Shown: piece after piece, positions 7,448 through 16,582 of the stretch
Layout of the letters: each line of letters starts with the position of its first letter
How positions within the stretch are numbered: the first letter of the stretch is position 1
NCBI GenBank assembly: GCA_018673955.1
Contig: JABHBJ010000007.1
Span: 1 to 52,651 of the forward strand
Length of the DNA stretch: 52,651 bases
Direction of reading: 5' to 3'
Origin: Chloroflexota bacterium
Lineage (GTDB): Bacteria > Chloroflexota > Dehalococcoidia > Lucifugimonadales > Lucifugimonadaceae
Notes under the pieces: model-generated
Told to the model about the DNA's origin: nothing
What the model saw: only the letters and a program-made list of their open reading frames with translations
The model's database searches: none
Made by a program: the position numbers and the translations under genes

Positions 7448-8229
7448 AGATTCTGATTCTTGGTGGAAACGGAATGTTGGGGCCTTGGGCTGTGAAAGCC
7501 ATGCAGGATCGCCACGACATTCTGCTGACGGATATCAACGATCCGTACCCTGAGTACACTGGTAAATTTCAGAAGCTATCGGTCGATGATGTTGATGGAG
7601 TCGTGAAGGCTGCCAAAGGTATGGACATGATCGTGAACCTCTCGGTTTTACGACCACATCGTCAGATTGCATTCGACGTGAATACGATGGGTAACTACGC
7701 CATGATGGTAGCTGCACGTGAGCACCGAATTAAACGAGTCATCACGACAGGTCCCCACTTTCAAATGGTTGGGCAGCAGTACGAAGAGTGGGATTTCGAT
7801 CTCAACCCCGACATGCCCCCAGCACCTGGTACTCGGCTCTACGCACACACGAAGGCGTTAGGGCAGGAGATCTGCCGAGTGTTCAGCGAGCGACACGGTA
7901 TTCAGGTCATCACATTGCTGTACTACAACATGAAGCATTCTTGGAACTTGGGTGGCCCAGAGGCTCCTGTGGTATATCACGAAGACATGGTTCCGTTCTC
8001 GACTGCTTGGCAGGATTGTGGGACTGCGGTTCGGGCAGCAGTTGAAGTGTCTGAAGAACGACTTGCCTCTAAAAACGAGGCATTCTTCATCTTCCCTGAT
8101 CTGCCTCATCGCAAGCACGACAACGAGAAGACACGCCGAGTGCTTGGATGGAGGCCTAGGTATCAAGTGGAACGTCTATGGAACAAGGATTCTCGAAACC
8201 CTGAAAGTCATCTGACCGAAGCATTCTAG
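7444..8229 (+). CDS. NAD(P)-dependent epimerase/dehydratase family protein
   Basis: Extended SDR of 261 aa with an intact dinucleotide loop (LILGGNGMLGPWA, residues 4-16) and a catalytic Tyr-Lys pair in LYAHTKALGQEI. It also has INxSVLRPH and VITTGPHFQ, which occupy the usual third and fourth strands. Members act on nucleotide sugars, sugar acids or similar carbonyl compounds; the substrate here cannot be told. It is coupled by a 4-base overlap to the degenerate SDR upstream, and the unit ends at a strong bidirectional terminator. It is somewhat short for the family (about 300 aa is usual). Confidence 0.82.
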   Translation: MKILILGGNGMLGPWAVKAMQDRHDILLTDINDPYPEYTGKFQKLSVDDVDGVVKAAKGMDMIVNLSVLRPHRQIAFDVNTMGNYAMMVAAREHRIKRVITTGPHFQMVGQQYEEWDFDLNPDMPPAPGTRLYAHTKALGQEICRVFSERHGIQVITLLYYNMKHSWNLGGPEAPVVYHEDMVPFSTAWQDCGTAVRAAVEVSEERLASKNEAFFIFPDLPHRKHDNEKTRRVLGWRPRYQVERLWNKDSRNPESHLTEAF

Positions 8230-8361
8230 AAAGCTCCTACGTCAGATCATTTTCTGGTGGTCAGGGTCGCATGTTGGCCGAGTCGCCGAACCGATTACGG
8301 TTTAATCGTGATTCCTCCACTTCGTCGGGAAGAGGAAATTGCAACCTTCACTCTAGAAAAC

Positions 8362-8399
8362 AAAAAGCCCGGAAGAATATTGGTTCTTCCAGGCTTTTT
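8362..8399. terminator. bidirectional terminator between the SDR pair and pntB
   Basis: AAAAAGCC-C-GGAAGAA, a six-base loop, then TTCTTCC-A-GGCTTTTT. One mismatch sits in an otherwise perfect stem, with an A run on one side and a T run on the other, so it can serve both converging transcripts. Confidence 0.93.
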
Positions 8400-8422
8400 A
8401 TTATGTACGTCGTTATGAGGAG

Positions 8423-9826
8423 CTAGAGGTCTTTCACTTCCGCAGTGATCTTCTCTACTGAATCCTTGGCGTCACCGAACAGCATCTGAGTCTTGTCGAG
8501 GAAGAACAGTTCGTTCTGTACCCCGGCGAATCCAGATGACATTCCACGCTTCATCATGATGACCGACTGAGCGGCATCGACGTTCAGAATGGGCATTCCG
8601 TAGATCGGACTCGACTTGTCGGTTCGTGCCGACGGGTTCGTCACGTCGTTCGCACCGATCACGACAGCAACATCGGTTCGTTGGAACTCACCGTTGATTT
8701 CGTCCAGATCCTTCAGTTCGTCGTAAGGCACGTTAGCTTCAGCGAGCAGCACGTTCATGTGCCCTGGCATACGGCCTGCAACAGGGTGAATGGCGTAGCG
8801 AACACTAATGCCTTTCTCCTTGAGCAAGTCGGCAAGTTCTCGAACCTGGTGTTGAGCCTGAGCAACTGCTAGACCGTAACCAGGAACGAAGATCACCGAC
8901 TGTGCGTACGCCAGCATCATCGCCGCGTCTTCCGGCTGAATTGATGTGACTGGACGTTCGTCTTCGCCGCCCGCGCTAGCTGCACCATCTTCGACACCGA
9001 AGCCACCCAGCATCACGTTCGCTAGTGATCGGTTCATCGCTTTGGTCATGATCCTCGTGAGAATCAGGCCCGATGCACCAACCAGCGAACCAGCGATGAT
9101 TAAGACCGTGTTCCCAAGTACGAAACCTGTCGCTGCTCCAGCGATGCCCGAATACGAGTTCAACAGAGCGATGACGACTGGCATGTCGGCTCCCCCAATT
9201 GGAATCACTACAAGGATTCCTAGGGCAAGAGCGATTGCACCAGCGATCATGAAGGCGGTGAGCGAAGGATCAATCACCAACCAAACGGTCGATGCGATCA
9301 TTCCGATCAATAACGCAACGTTGATTACATTTCGAATCGGCAGGAGAATCGGTCGAGTCGGAACAATGCCTTGAAGCTTGCCGAAAGCGATGAAGCTACC
9401 GGTAAGGGTTACACCACCAACGATTACCGAGGCCATGATCGTAATCGAAACGTCCTCAGCAATGTGGGATCCATCATCGATCAATCGAATAAGCTCCGCA
9501 GCAGCAATGGCAGCTGAGGCGGCTCCGCCGAAACCGTTGAATATTGCCACCAGTTGCGGCATCGATGTCATTGCGACCTTACGGGCTGAGAACGCTCCGA
9601 TCGCCGAACCGACGATGGCACCACCAATAATGAACTCCCAAGAGGCAATATCGTTACCAACTACGGTAGCGACAACTGCAACCAACATCGCTAGAGCCGA
9701 CATTCGGTTACCGTTTCGAGCTGTCGCAGGCGAACCGAGCTGTTTGAGTCCGACAATGAACAGAATGGCAGCGACGATGTACGCAGCGTTTGTAATGTTC
9801 AAGTGGAAAAGTGCTTCGGTGTTCAT
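8423..9826 (-). CDS. pntB: NAD(P) transhydrogenase subunit beta
   Basis: Membrane subunit of the proton-translocating transhydrogenase, which uses the proton gradient to drive NADH + NADP+ to NAD+ + NADPH. The 467-aa length is typical. The first two thirds are hydrophobic helices (domain II); from about residue 300 comes the NADP(H)-binding domain III with GYGLAVAQAQH, GANDVTNPSA and KRGMSSGFAGVQNELFF. It overlaps pntAB by 4 bases. It is the last gene of the operon and ends at the shared terminator. It would supply NADPH beside the pentose-phosphate genes further right. Confidence 0.96.
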   Translation of the reverse strand: MNTEALFHLNITNAAYIVAAILFIVGLKQLGSPATARNGNRMSALAMLVAVVATVVGNDIASWEFIIGGAIVGSAIGAFSARKVAMTSMPQLVAIFNGFGGAASAAIAAAELIRLIDDGSHIAEDVSITIMASVIVGGVTLTGSFIAFGKLQGIVPTRPILLPIRNVINVALLIGMIASTVWLVIDPSLTAFMIAGAIALALGILVVIPIGGADMPVVIALLNSYSGIAGAATGFVLGNTVLIIAGSLVGASGLILTRIMTKAMNRSLANVMLGGFGVEDGAASAGGEDERPVTSIQPEDAAMMLAYAQSVIFVPGYGLAVAQAQHQVRELADLLKEKGISVRYAIHPVAGRMPGHMNVLLAEANVPYDELKDLDEINGEFQRTDVAVVIGANDVTNPSARTDKSSPIYGMPILNVDAAQSVIMMKRGMSSGFAGVQNELFFLDKTQMLFGDAKDSVEKITAEVKDL

Positions 9827-10122
9827 CGTTTGTCACCGGACTTCCGGAACATTTTTAGCATTCTGTCGGTAACCATGAATCCACCAACAACGTTGACCAT
9901 GGCGAGTCCGACCGCGATGGCTCCCAGAATCTGACCTGCGATTCCGTCGGCCTGTCCTGCAACCAATAACGCACCGACAATCACGATTCCAGATATGGCG
10001 TTCGATCCCGACATGAGCGGAGTGTGCAGCGTAGGCGGCACTTTGGTGATTACTTCGTAACCAATGAAAATCGCCAGTACGAATACTGTTAGAGCGATGA
10101 TTAGCGCTTCAGCGTCAAACAT
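9823..10122 (-). CDS. pntAB: NAD(P) transhydrogenase subunit alpha part 2
   Basis: Small membrane subunit of 99 aa with three hydrophobic helices and the conserved TPLMSGSNAISGI segment (about residue 35) that contributes to the proton path of domain II. In enterobacteria this is the C-terminal part of PntA; the split arrangement seen here is common in Chloroflexota and alphaproteobacteria. Its start directly abuts the pntAA stop, and its end overlaps pntB by 4 bases, which indicates tight co-translation. Confidence 0.95.
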   Translation of the reverse strand: MFDAEALIIALTVFVLAIFIGYEVITKVPPTLHTPLMSGSNAISGIVIVGALLVAGQADGIAGQILGAIAVGLAMVNVVGGFMVTDRMLKMFRKSGDKR

Positions 10123-11241
10123 TTATTCACCTAATCCGTGTCGTGCTTCGCCTTCGTGGGCGACACACATGGTGTCGATCACTTCATCTTCGAAATCGAT
10201 GGTAAGAGTTCCCTCTTTTCGATCGATGATGAGATCTAATAGCGCCATTACGTTCCGAGAGTAGAGCTGGCTTGCGTGGAACGGCATTGAGCTTGGAACG
10301 TTGATAGGTCCGTTGATCATTACACCATTCTTGTTGATGATTTCACCAGCGACCGTGCCTGCAACGTTTCCGCCCGATTCAGCAGCAAGGTCGATAACAA
10401 CACTACCCGGCTTCATTACGTCGACCATGTCTTCAGTCATTAGTAGTGGGGCAGGGCGTCCAGGAATTGCAGCAGTCGTGATTACGGCGTCGGCATCTGC
10501 GATGTGCCCTTTTAGGAACTCTCGCTGGGCTGCCTGTTCTTCTTCAGTCTGAGCTCGTGCGTATCCACCAGCACCTTCAGCGTCTTCCGCTGTTGGTGGC
10601 TGAATGAACTTAGCGCCAAGACTTTCGACCTGTTCGCCCGCAGCGGCTCGAACGTCGAATGCTTCGACGATCGCACCTAGTCGGCGAGCAGTGGCTATTG
10701 CTTGAAGGCCGGCAACACCGGCTCCGAGCACTAGAATTTTAGCTGGCGGGATAGTCCCAGCAGCGGTCATCATCATTGGAAGATATTTCCCGAGAGAGTT
10801 AGCGGCGAGAAGTGCAGCCTTGTACCCTGCGATAGACGCCTGAGACGACAGAACGTCCATTCGCTGCGCTCGGGCGATTCGTGGAACTAACTCCATTGCA
10901 AGAGCGGTTGCTCCGGCTGAAGCGAGAGAAGCGACGTCCGTTGCATTCGCTCGTGCATTCAACGTGCTTACAACGATGCTTCCATTTTTCAAGGAACCGA
11001 CTTCTTCGGCAGTTGGAGGTTGGATATGGACGAATATATCGACCGATCCAGCTATCTCGGTTGCAGAGGCAGTCTTTGCACCAGCTTCAGCATACGCGGC
11101 GTCAGGGAAGCCAGCGGCCGTCCCTGCGTCTTCTTCAATAAATAACTGGTGGCCAGCTTTGACGAGGCGTTCAACCGTCTCTGGTACAAGTGCTACGCGA
11201 TTCTCGTTGGGATCTGACTCCCTCGGGGCGCCGATCTTCAT
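10123..11241 (-). CDS. pntAA: NAD(P) transhydrogenase subunit alpha part 1
   Basis: Soluble NAD(H)-binding domain I of the transhydrogenase, 372 aa, related to alanine dehydrogenase. Visible family motifs are GAPRESDPNENRVALVPE at the N-terminus, VLGAGVAGLQAIATARRLGA (Rossmann loop, about residue 171) and FDVRAAAGEQVESLGAKF. The ATG at 11241 has GGAG close upstream. It is the first gene of pntAA-pntAB-pntB; the promoter should lie in the 280-base divergent gap up to 11523. Confidence 0.96.
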   Translation of the reverse strand: MKIGAPRESDPNENRVALVPETVERLVKAGHQLFIEEDAGTAAGFPDAAYAEAGAKTASATEIAGSVDIFVHIQPPTAEEVGSLKNGSIVVSTLNARANATDVASLASAGATALAMELVPRIARAQRMDVLSSQASIAGYKAALLAANSLGKYLPMMMTAAGTIPPAKILVLGAGVAGLQAIATARRLGAIVEAFDVRAAAGEQVESLGAKFIQPPTAEDAEGAGGYARAQTEEEQAAQREFLKGHIADADAVITTAAIPGRPAPLLMTEDMVDVMKPGSVVIDLAAESGGNVAGTVAGEIINKNGVMINGPINVPSSMPFHASQLYSRNVMALLDLIIDRKEGTLTIDFEDEVIDTMCVAHEGEARHGLGE

Positions 11242-11522
11242 CCATTGCTCCAGTCGAACAAGCGTGATTGCTCGTTACGGTTAGTTTGGCCTATGTAGTT
11301 AGGTGACAACCATTTCATCATATCTCCGATATTCGTCGAATCGGCGTGAAATTATGATGTAACCCTTGTGCATCCATTTACTGGCAGTTGGTTTGGGATG
11401 TATTTTAGTCGTGCTCGGTCAAAATATCATTGACTGATAGATCAATATTGTTAAAAATATCTTAGCTTTCATGCCCTGCAGGCACTCGAATCGCATTAGA
11501 GATAAGAACAAAGGAGCGAGTT

Positions 11523-11846
11523 ATGTACGTGATCAGACGTGTCTACGACGTGAAACCCGGAACAGCCCGCAAAGTTGCGACTCTACTTCAGCAGCAGGGT
11601 GATGCTTACACCGTAGCCGGTCAGCGCTCCGAAGTGACTATTACTTTCAATGGCGGAACATTGCCCGGTGACACAAATCGTGTATACATGCAGTGGACTG
11701 AAGAAACCATTGATTCACCGTACCGCGAGGGTGTGCCGTCGGTACCTGCGGCTTCCGCAATCGGTGCTCAAGTGCGAGAGCACGTGATCGGCAATCGCAT
11801 TGAGTTCTTTGAAATGATGATTCCTGCCAAGATGCAAAAAGACTAA
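11523..11846 (+). CDS. hypothetical protein, possible dimeric alpha/beta-barrel fold
   Basis: A 107-aa soluble protein with a good ribosome site (AAAGGAG, 9 bases before the ATG). The pattern YVIRRVYDVKPGTARKVATL (strand, loop, helix) and the later RIEFFEMMIP strand resemble small ferredoxin-like dimeric barrel proteins (NIPSNAP / ABM type), but no catalytic signature is visible. It lies divergent from the pnt operon and 84 bases upstream of an enolase-superfamily gene on the same strand. Function unknown. Confidence 0.7.
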   Translation: MYVIRRVYDVKPGTARKVATLLQQQGDAYTVAGQRSEVTITFNGGTLPGDTNRVYMQWTEETIDSPYREGVPSVPAASAIGAQVREHVIGNRIEFFEMMIPAKMQKD

Positions 11847-11930
11847 TCGTTCTACATGTGATCCAGTTTGGCCACCATTCGTTTTGAACACGCATAGCTA
11901 CACCAGCCTTTAGAAAGTTCTTCGCTCGAA

Positions 11931-13091
11931 TTGAAGATAAAAGAAATAACGGCCTTTCCAATCCGAATCTCTCGAGAAGACGATGAAGAAGGCAACGATC
12001 GTCCCAGTGTTATCGATTTTGGCGACTACTTCGTCGATGAATCGGCGTTTACTTCGATCTACTCGAAGCACCACGAAACGACGGTAATAAAAATCGAAAC
12101 TGACACAGGAATTGTCGGTTGGGGCGAAGCGCAATCACCTGTGGCACCTCGTACGACGCAGGTGATTGTCGAGGATCTGGTGCGACCTCTCGTCCTCGGG
12201 CGTGATCCGTTCGATATCGAAGCGATTTGGACTCGAAACTTTGGTGCTATGCGGGAAAGAGGCCATCCGACAGGCTTCTACATCGATGCTATCGGAGGAA
12301 CTGACATCGCTCTCTGGGACATTGTCGGCAAAGCGACAGGCAAGCCCGTGCATAAGCTCGCTGGTGGCCGATACCGCGACAAGGTCAAGCTTTACGCTGG
12401 TTTGGGTGGAACCGATCCCGAGAAAGTGGCCGACGCTGCCGAAGAACATGTTGGTCTTGGCTACAAAGCTCTGAAGCTTCATCTGTTACTTGATGTTGAA
12501 GGCGTTGCAGAAATAGCCAGTGCAGTTCGTACGCGAGTTGGCCCAGACATCATGCTGATGTGCGACGTTCACATGCGTCAGTCCTTAACTAGCGCTATCA
12601 AGCTTGGTCGTGCTTTAGAAAAGCTCGATTTCACTTGGCTCGAATCGCCCCTAGTTCCTGATGATATTCCAGGAGCGGTGGCTCTTTCCGAAGCTCTCGA
12701 TATGGCAGTGGCGATTGGTGAGTGGAGCCGCACTAGATATGAAATGCGAGAAGCATTCGAACGTCGTGCCTACGATATCGTCATGCACGACATCGCTCGA
12801 ACCGGGATCACTGAAGGTCACCGGATCGGCACGATTGCCGATACGTACAACATCCCTGTCGCGCCCCACGTTGGTGGCGGAGGAATTTTATCTGTTGCAG
12901 CCACGGTTGAATATTCGGCTTCGTGTTCGAACTTCATGATTATGGAGCATGGTCATCACGCCAACAGCTACAAGAATGCAATCACTTCTGAAGAGTACGG
13001 GCCGAGCAACGGATACTTCGAGGTGAGCGACAAACCAGGACTCGGCATCGAAATCGATCAGTCACTCGTCGAAAAATATCTAGTCACTTAA
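11931..13091 (+). CDS. enolase-superfamily sugar-acid dehydratase (mandelate racemase group), copy 1
   Basis: 386-aa member of the mandelate racemase / muconate lactonizing enzyme group. These enzymes abstract the alpha-proton of a carboxylate, most often dehydrating an aldonic or uronic acid to a 2-keto-3-deoxy acid. Visible are the capping domain, the LKLH base motif (about residue 182), three metal-ligand strands (MCDVH, WLESP, IGEWS) and the catalytic Asp-His pair in HDIARTGITEG and APHVGGGG. The start is a TTG at 11931 with only a weak ribosome site; no better in-frame start is seen. It lies 28 bases before the FGGY kinase, so the two may be cotranscribed. The substrate is not assignable from sequence alone. 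Confidence 0.88.
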   Translation: MKIKEITAFPIRISREDDEEGNDRPSVIDFGDYFVDESAFTSIYSKHHETTVIKIETDTGIVGWGEAQSPVAPRTTQVIVEDLVRPLVLGRDPFDIEAIWTRNFGAMRERGHPTGFYIDAIGGTDIALWDIVGKATGKPVHKLAGGRYRDKVKLYAGLGGTDPEKVADAAEEHVGLGYKALKLHLLLDVEGVAEIASAVRTRVGPDIMLMCDVHMRQSLTSAIKLGRALEKLDFTWLESPLVPDDIPGAVALSEALDMAVAIGEWSRTRYEMREAFERRAYDIVMHDIARTGITEGHRIGTIADTYNIPVAPHVGGGGILSVAATVEYSASCSNFMIMEHGHHANSYKNAITSEEYGPSNGYFEVSDKPGLGIEIDQSLVEKYLVT

Positions 13092-13119
13092 CCTGATACG
13101 AGCCAAAAGAGGTGATGCG

Positions 13120-14604
13120 TTGAGCGATTACGAATCGCCGTTCGTTCTGGCAGTCGATATCGGCAGTTCGTCGGTTAAGGCTGGATTTTTTGATGCCCGT
13201 GCGAAGAGCGTGAAAGGGGTTGAGGAGACCATCCCTCATGCCCAAACTGTTGCATCTGATGGCACGTCCGAAGAGGACGCAGATCAGATTCGAATCGCCA
13301 CTGAACAAGCAATCGATTCAGTGCTTAATAAAGCAGGTAATCTAGCATCCGAAATAATCGGCGTCGGATTCGATTGCATGTCAAGCACCGTGCTCGGCGT
13401 AGACGCACAAGGTAATGCGATCACCCCCGTTTACACCTACGCTGACACTCGTTCGGCCGCCGATGTAGATCGCCTTCGTGACGAACTGAACGTCCCGATC
13501 ATCTACGACCGCACCGGGGTGATGCAGCACACATCGTACCTTCCGGGGCGTATTAGATGGTTACGAAGAACGCAGCCAGAACTCGCTGATCGAGTCGATC
13601 GATATGTCGACGTATCGACCTATATTTTTACGAAATGGTTTGGCCGGCGCGACGTAAAAGCGAGCTACTGTGTTTCGTCGTGGAGTGGTCTGCTGAACAG
13701 ACATGATCTTGAATGGGATCATGGACTGCTCGGTCGACTCGGAATCGACGAAAGCAATCTTCCTGAGCTAGCGCCTTGGAGCACTCCGGAACGAGGGTTA
13801 ACCGGCGAATTCGCCGCACGATGGCCAATATTAGCTGAATTGCCGTTCCTGTTAGCCGTTGGTGATGGTGCTGCGGTAAACGTCGGAACAGGGTGTGTGG
13901 ATGAAACCAAAGTGGCGCTTACGATAGGTACAACCGGGGCGATGCGGGTTCTCAGCGAGGGACCTGCGCCTGATGTACCCACGGGTCTTTGGGCGTATCG
14001 TCTAGGTAGTAATCGAACGTTGCTTGGCGGATCATTCTCCGAGGGCGGAAACGTAGTGCAGTGGGCGCTAGATAATCTGAAACTACCACCAATCGAGCAG
14101 CTCAATTCTGAACTAACAAAGCTGAAACCAGCCCAGCACGGAATTAACGTTTTGCCGTTTATCGCTGGTGAACGAGCGACCGGCTGGTCCACCTCCGCTA
14201 CTGGCGTTCTGGAAGGCGTGAGAATTTCGACCACTCCTATCGAAATACTTCAGGCAATGCTCGAATCGGTGTCGTATCGATTCGCTATGGTCGCCGATTT
14301 ATTGTTACCGGGCGTAAAATCGGGCTACCAGATGATCGCCAGCGGTGGCGCGATACAGAACTCTCCTTGGTGGCTGCAAACGATGTGCGACGTGTTGGGT
14401 GTTCCAGTAGGCGTATCGGCAGAGCAGCAAGACACCAGCAGGGGAACTGCAGTACTGGCATTGAATGCACTTGGAGTTTGGGACAGTCTCGAAACGCACC
14501 ACGCCGACATTGCCGAAACTTATGAACCAAACTCGACTAACGCTGAAATTTATACCGAAGGCAGACAGCGACAATCCGAACTCTACAGTAGGCTGCTCAG
14601 TTAG
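13120..14604 (+). CDS. FGGY-family carbohydrate kinase, gluconokinase-like
   Basis: 494-aa sugar kinase that transfers ATP phosphate to an open-chain sugar, polyol or aldonate. Motifs are AVDIGSSSVKAGFFD (phosphate 1, about residue 10), LTIGTTGAMRVL (phosphate 2, about residue 267) and ASGGAIQNSPWWLQTMCDV (adenosine loop). These resemble FGGY gluconokinases and xylulokinases. The gluconate assignment is an inference from its convergent neighbour gnd and nearby SMP-30 lactonases. The TTG start at 13120 has AGAGGTG upstream. The last 4 bases overlap the end of the small minus-strand gene at 14601. Confidence 0.85.
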   Translation: MSDYESPFVLAVDIGSSSVKAGFFDARAKSVKGVEETIPHAQTVASDGTSEEDADQIRIATEQAIDSVLNKAGNLASEIIGVGFDCMSSTVLGVDAQGNAITPVYTYADTRSAADVDRLRDELNVPIIYDRTGVMQHTSYLPGRIRWLRRTQPELADRVDRYVDVSTYIFTKWFGRRDVKASYCVSSWSGLLNRHDLEWDHGLLGRLGIDESNLPELAPWSTPERGLTGEFAARWPILAELPFLLAVGDGAAVNVGTGCVDETKVALTIGTTGAMRVLSEGPAPDVPTGLWAYRLGSNRTLLGGSFSEGGNVVQWALDNLKLPPIEQLNSELTKLKPAQHGINVLPFIAGERATGWSTSATGVLEGVRISTTPIEILQAMLESVSYRFAMVADLLLPGVKSGYQMIASGGAIQNSPWWLQTMCDVLGVPVGVSAEQQDTSRGTAVLALNALGVWDSLETHHADIAETYEPNSTNAEIYTEGRQRQSELYSRLLS

Positions 14605-14873
14605 CCGCTTCGGGAGCCCTTTGGTTCGTCGGAATGTCGATCGACCCGTTCTTCGATAACGGTTCCCATTTGGTGCCTAACGTCCTGAATTAGTTCATCG
14701 GCAGGGGCGATATCTTCAGGTGCCATTTCGGCTTCATGAACCCACTCCCATAGGTCTTCAAGGGTTTCTCTAAGTTCGCGCGCCGACATCATTTGCGTGT
14801 TGAGCAAAGGGTAGTGTGGCGGCGGTCGGAAGTTTTCTTCTGGCACGGATCTAATCTGCCTTCTTGACTGCAT
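14601..14873 (-). CDS. small hypothetical protein coupled to gnd
   Basis: About 90 aa, mostly charged, with a predicted amphipathic helix (LRETLEDLWEWVHEAEM, then DELIQDVRHQMGTVIEER). Its ATG at 14873 lies inside the last codons of gnd (about 23 bases of overlap); an in-frame GTG lies at 14879. No known domain is recognised. The overlap with gnd and the protein-like composition support a real gene, perhaps an accessory of the dehydrogenase, but there is no direct evidence of function. Confidence 0.6.
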   Translation of the reverse strand: MQSRRQIRSVPEENFRPPPHYPLLNTQMMSARELRETLEDLWEWVHEAEMAPEDIAPADELIQDVRHQMGTVIEERVDRHSDEPKGSRSG

Positions 14874-15759
14874 GACCACCGAAACCGTTACGCATCGCTG
14901 CTAGCATCTTACCGCCTAGCGGGTTTGACTGGCGTGAACGGAATCGCATTTGGAGAGCAGCTGTAATTACAGGTGCAGGAACAGCGAGCTCGACTGATGC
15001 ATCCACCGTCCAGCGTCCTTCACCCGAGTCATCGACGTATGAACTGAGTTCTTCAAGTTGAGGGTCTTTTTCGAGTTCATCGACTGTGAGATCGAGCAGC
15101 CAAGATCGAATCACGCTACCCCGAGTCCAGTTTTCGGCTATGGCTCCGAGATCAAGTTTAAAATCTTCTTTGGCCGCAAGTAATTCGAAGCCTTCGGCAT
15201 AGGCCTGCATCAGACCATATTCGATGCCGTTGTGAATCATCTTCACGTAGTGACCCGAACCAGTAGGCCCTACGTGTAGATTGCCGTCGGAATCGTCTGG
15301 GGCAAGGGTTTTGAAAATCGGCCTGTTTCGGTTGTAGGCATCCCGGTTGCCACCAACCGTCAGGCAATATCCGTTGGCGAGTCCCCAGACTCCTCCGCTG
15401 GTTCCTGAATCGAGGAAGTCGATACCGGTCTGGGCCGCATGCTCTCCTCGACGCTGCGATTCTTTGTAGTTCGAGTTTCCGCCGTCGATTAGGGTGTCGC
15501 CTTCTTCCAGAAGCTCAACAAGTTTGTTGACAGTAATCTCAGTAATATCGCCAGATGGAACCATCACCCAGACGGTTCGTGGGGCTTCAAGTTGGCTCAC
15601 AACATCGCCAAGTGAGCTTGCTGCCGAAGCGCCTTTTTCCGCAAGAGCATCAACTGCCGAAGAATCAGGATCAAACACGACAACTTCGTGTCCGTCATTG
15701 AGTAGTCGTTCCGACATATTTCCACCCATGCGACCGAGGCCAATCATACCGAGTTTCAT
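14851..15759 (-). CDS. gnd: 6-phosphogluconate dehydrogenase, decarboxylating (short type)
   Basis: Oxidises and decarboxylates 6-phosphogluconate to ribulose 5-phosphate with reduction of NAD(P)+. The 302-aa length matches the short YqeC/GndA-like class rather than the 470-aa enterobacterial form. It has MIGLGRMGGNM (Rossmann loop, residues 5-15), DSGTSGGVWGLANGYCL (substrate loop) and the catalytic-Lys helix YVKMIHNGIEYGLMQAYAE. The start is backed by GGAGAAAA. It is followed by the overlapping small gene at 14601 and preceded in the minus-strand run by the HAD hydrolase. Confidence 0.94.
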   Translation of the reverse strand: MKLGMIGLGRMGGNMSERLLNDGHEVVVFDPDSSAVDALAEKGASAASSLGDVVSQLEAPRTVWVMVPSGDITEITVNKLVELLEEGDTLIDGGNSNYKESQRRGEHAAQTGIDFLDSGTSGGVWGLANGYCLTVGGNRDAYNRNRPIFKTLAPDDSDGNLHVGPTGSGHYVKMIHNGIEYGLMQAYAEGFELLAAKEDFKLDLGAIAENWTRGSVIRSWLLDLTVDELEKDPQLEELSSYVDDSGEGRWTVDASVELAVPAPVITAALQMRFRSRQSNPLGGKMLAAMRNGFGGHAVKKAD

Positions 15760-15806
15760 TTATTTTCTCCGTGGAAATTCGACCGTACTTCTTATGAGGT
15801 CTAAGA

Positions 15807-16562
15807 TCAGATGTTGCTTGTCGAGTTGATTCTGCGATTTACCGTTTGGTTGAGTTTAGACGTGTCGTGCACCACCCACTGCGGATCTAACCATGAACTT
15901 GCTTCTATCGCCGCGCGTGAAAATGGGGTACTGACGCATATCCAAGATGCCCCAGCAGCCATTGCTGCTTTCGTGCCGATAGGTGAATCTTCAATGATTA
16001 CGACTTCTTCTGGGGCAACACCAAGTCGCTCCATCGCAAGAAGATATATATCGGGGTCAGGTTTCGGGTTGGTGACCATCTCTCGCCCAACGATATCGTC
16101 GAGCAATACTCTGACTCCCAGAGCATCTAGCACACGTTTTGCTTCGTCGCTGAACGACGATGTTGCGACTGATACTGTTCGCCCGTTTCGCTTTTGCCCT
16201 CGCAAAAGATCGATGTTGTGCTGATAGACGCTTTTGAGCAGTTGTTCAGGTGCGCCGTCGGTGGCTCGATATTCGTCCATTCGGATTTGGTGCAGATGCT
16301 TCCAAAGTTCACCATCGATGGGTTCAAAGGAATCTGCGAGTCCGAACTCTTCGATCATCCGGCGACTGACCATTTCGTCGGTTGAGCCAACGATACGTTC
16401 ATAAAGTTCGATTGCACGGTGGTCTGGGGTGTTTGCCCCGGTGAGTCTGCCCAGAACCGTTGCATACGATTTTGCTTTGAGCCGTTCGGTTTCTACGAGG
16501 GTTCCGTCGAGATCGAAAATGAACGCGCTAATCCTGTTGTCTGTTTCAATCTGATTTGACAT
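15807..16562 (-). CDS. HAD-superfamily hydrolase (beta-phosphoglucomutase-like)
   Basis: 251-aa HAD subfamily IA protein. It has the nucleophile motif FIFDLDGTLVE (about residues 14-24), a cap domain, a Thr/Ser motif II (VATSSF), and Lys plus acidic motifs III/IV in NPKPDPDIYL and VVIIEDSPIGTKAA. Such enzymes dephosphorylate sugar phosphates or act as beta-phosphoglucomutases. It lies 20 bases downstream of the DUF2090 gene and 47 upstream of gnd, within the pentose-phosphate run, which points to a sugar-phosphate substrate. Confidence 0.87.
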   Translation of the reverse strand: MSNQIETDNRISAFIFDLDGTLVETERLKAKSYATVLGRLTGANTPDHRAIELYERIVGSTDEMVSRRMIEEFGLADSFEPIDGELWKHLHQIRMDEYRATDGAPEQLLKSVYQHNIDLLRGQKRNGRTVSVATSSFSDEAKRVLDALGVRVLLDDIVGREMVTNPKPDPDIYLLAMERLGVAPEEVVIIEDSPIGTKAAMAAGASWICVSTPFSRAAIEASSWLDPQWVVHDTSKLNQTVNRRINSTSNI

Positions 16563-16582
16563 TAATCGTTTCTAGGGGCTCG

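Noticed and set aside
8946-9872. Open frames of 142 and 164 codons on the plus strand over pntB
   Set aside because: Composition (Ala/Pro/Ile/Thr) is the mirror of the pntB membrane helices; no ribosome sites.
13719-14234. 171-codon minus-strand frame inside the FGGY kinase
   Set aside because: It lies wholly within a gene with clear kinase motifs; Pro/Ser-rich shadow.
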